Below are positions 62,867-64,000 of a stretch of DNA of 64,000 nt, piece after piece. Source of the DNA: Methanobacteriota archaeon (GTDB lineage Archaea; Halobacteriota; Methanomicrobia; Methanomicrobiales; Methanoculleaceae). The stretch is from positions 62,001 through 126,000 of the forward strand of contig JAEWLJ010000017.1 in assembly GCA_023393455.1 (NCBI GenBank), written 5' to 3'. The stretch's first letter is position 1. Every line of letters begins with the position of its first letter. The translations under genes and the position numbers were made by a program. A model generated the notes under the pieces. That model saw nothing but the letters and a program-made list of their open reading frames with translations. It made no database searches and was not told the DNA's origin.

Positions 62867-64000
62867 TCACCCCTCATACCCGTCGTGCACCACTTCGCGC
62901 AGCGTGAACTTAAACGACGCACCGAGGTCGGGCCTGCCTTCCACCCTGTCCTCGACCCAGATCCTGCCGCCGTAGCGCTCGACGAGCATCGCGACGATGT
63001 AGAGGCCGAGCCCTTCCCCGCATCCCTGGCTCCTGCCCTGCCTGAACCGGTCGAAGAGCCTCTCCTTCGCCTCGTCGGGGATACCGGGGCCGGTGTCCTC
63101 CACGATCACCACCACCGTCTGGTCCTCATCGAGGCAGTCCTCCACGCGGATCGCGATCCCGGCGTCCGGCCCGCCGTGTTTCACCGCGTTGCCGATGAGG
63201 TTCGTAAAGACCTCGGGGAGCAGGTCGTCGGCCCAGACCTCAGCCGTGGTGCCGTCAAAAGAGATGGGCGTCTCCGGGGTGCGCTCGATCCCCGCGCTGA
63301 TCACGCCGCCGAGATGGACCGCCTTCAGATCGGACGGTTCCTGGTGGATACGGCGGATGGTCGAGACGTTCTGGAGGATGCCGCTGCTTTTGCGGATGCT
63401 CTCCTTGAGCCCCCGCGCGTACCGGGCCGCATCGCCCTCCACCGCATCGAGCAGAAGATCGCAGTAGAGGTTCGCGACGTTCTCCGCGTTCTTGATGTCG
63501 TGGGTCATGACGTCCAGGTAGAGGTTCGTCTCGCGGTGGGCCGCCTCAAGCCGCTTGTAGAGCATGCTCCGCAGAACACCTGAACCGATCTCCTTCCCGA
63601 TCGCTTCGAGGAGGCGGCGTTCCTCGTCCCTGAACCCCTTGACCCTCCTGCTCCCGAGGAAGAGCGCCCCGACCACGACCGACTCCGCAAGGATCGGGAT
63701 GCAGGCAAGGGTGGCGACCCCGAGCGAGGCGAGGATCTCCTCCTCGATCGCGCCTCCCTCGCCCGGCACCTCGAGGTAGCGCGGCTGCCCGGCGACGAAG
63801 ACGAAGTTCCAGGGCCAGTGATGAACTTTGATCGTCCTGTTCCGGGCGAGATAGGTCTCCGGGACGCCGCGGTGGTAGCGCGTGAGCGCCACCGTCCGGT
63901 CCGGGTTCAGGAGGTACGTCAGCCCCAGGTCGAACCCGAGCAGATCAAGGGTCTTTGAGAGCGACGCTTCGAGCAGTTCGTCGAGCGAGAGGGACGACGC
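62867..64000 (-). CDS. GAF-domain sensor histidine kinase, 5'-truncated by the window edge
   Basis: A kinase whose frame remains open to base 64000, so the N-terminus lies outside. A GAF domain (SLDELLEASLSKTLDLLGFD to SGVLRSMLYKRLE) is followed by a phosphoacceptor helix (YLDVMTHDIKNAENVANLYC, His in THD) and a HATPase with NLIGNAVKHGG, VEDTGPGIPDEAKE and EGLGLYIVAMLVERYG. The GTG at 63892 is an internal codon, not the start, because GAF sequence continues upstream of it. Convergent with the MATE gene. Confidence 0.87.
   Translation of the reverse strand, partial: ASSLSLDELLEASLSKTLDLLGFDLGLTYLLNPDRTVALTRYHRGVPETYLARNRTIKVHHWPWNFVFVAGQPRYLEVPGEGGAIEEEILASLGVATLACIPILAESVVVGALFLGSRRVKGFRDEERRLLEAIGKEIGSGVLRSMLYKRLEAAHRETNLYLDVMTHDIKNAENVANLYCDLLLDAVEGDAARYARGLKESIRKSSGILQNVSTIRRIHQEPSDLKAVHLGGVISAGIERTPETPISFDGTTAEVWADDLLPEVFTNLIGNAVKHGGPDAGIAIRVEDCLDEDQTVVVIVEDTGPGIPDEAKERLFDRFRQGRSQGCGEGLGLYIVAMLVERYGGRIWVEDRVEGRPDLGASFKFTLREVVHDGYEG

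Overview
The window is a chromosomal segment of a methanogenic archaeon, most likely Methanomicrobiales and probably Methanoculleus-like. This genus call is an inference from gene content and base composition; no database search was run. Evidence for a methanogen: four genes of coenzyme F430 synthesis (cfbA, cfbE, cfbD, cfbB; 35.7-39.7 kb), the McrA arginine methyltransferase Mmp10 (13.0-14.3 kb), a methanogenesis-marker-9 protein (40.1 kb), a geranylgeranyl reductase and UbiA prenyltransferase, and TATA/BRE-type promoters with some apparently leaderless genes. The backbone is GC-rich with strong G/C third positions; several islands are visibly AT-richer.

Layout. 0-1.4 kb: 5'-truncated MATE exporter. 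1.7-10.9 kb: signalling region with a membrane PAS histidine kinase, a lone receiver, a 972-residue HEAT-repeat protein, a soluble kinase, a MEDS/PadR-like regulator and a receiver-PAS protein, separated by long gene-poor gaps. 11.2-15.2 kb: tRNA-Leu, a small acidic protein, a Dph6-like ATP-pyrophosphatase coupled to a glutamine amidotransferase relative without its nucleophile, mmp10, a DUF504 protein and tRNA-Thr. 15.2-18.6 kb: accessory patch with tRNA remnants, an IS5-like element using an apparent -1 frameshift, a PIN gene cut by that element, a PurS/PurL-like fragment and an AAA/DUF4143 ATPase whose start codon lies in a 12-bp palindrome. 18.9-26.8 kb: a membrane-anchored double winged-helix regulator divergent from a seven-gene cell-surface cluster (two beta-propeller proteins, two PGF-CTERM-like tails, a lipoprotein, small membrane proteins) with a recurring BRE/TATA promoter sequence. 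26.8-28.4 kb: decayed DNA. 28.4-31.4 kb: large hybrid sensor kinase.

31.5-34.6 kb: AT-rich accessory module (acetyltransferase and nucleotidyltransferase remnants, then an intact type II restriction-modification pair) ending at tRNA-Glu. 34.7-42.6 kb: ilvE, the cfb genes, then mmp9, a CitG-like gene and a DUF447 gene on the other strand. 42.7-44.8 kb: four tandem single-domain fasciclin genes without signal peptides, each with its own TATA box. 44.8-51.6 kb: DNA repair genes (frameshifted UV endonuclease, MutY-like glycosylase without iron-sulfur ligands, a Cas4-like nuclease/SF1 helicase fusion) and a winged-helix/nucleotidyltransferase. 51.6-57.2 kb: fasciclin lipoprotein, thioredoxin-NHL protein, TIM-barrel protein, small Cys-rich protein, UbiA prenyltransferase with a GATGAA palindrome at its promoter, and a DUF1724-type regulator. 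57.4-61.1 kb: secreted ComEC-type metallo-beta-lactamase/lamin-tail lipoprotein with DUF3006 partner, geranylgeranyl reductase, RNase III-fold protein and ATP-cone protein. 61.4-64 kb: second MATE exporter and a GAF histidine kinase cut by the window end.

No CRISPR array, rRNA or replication origin was seen. The most unusual items are the fasciclin array, the surface-protein cluster with its recurring promoter, the nucleophile-less amidotransferase coupled to the Dph6-like gene, the HEAT protein with a recurring Trp-x-Pro linker, and the iron-sulfur-less MutY relative.
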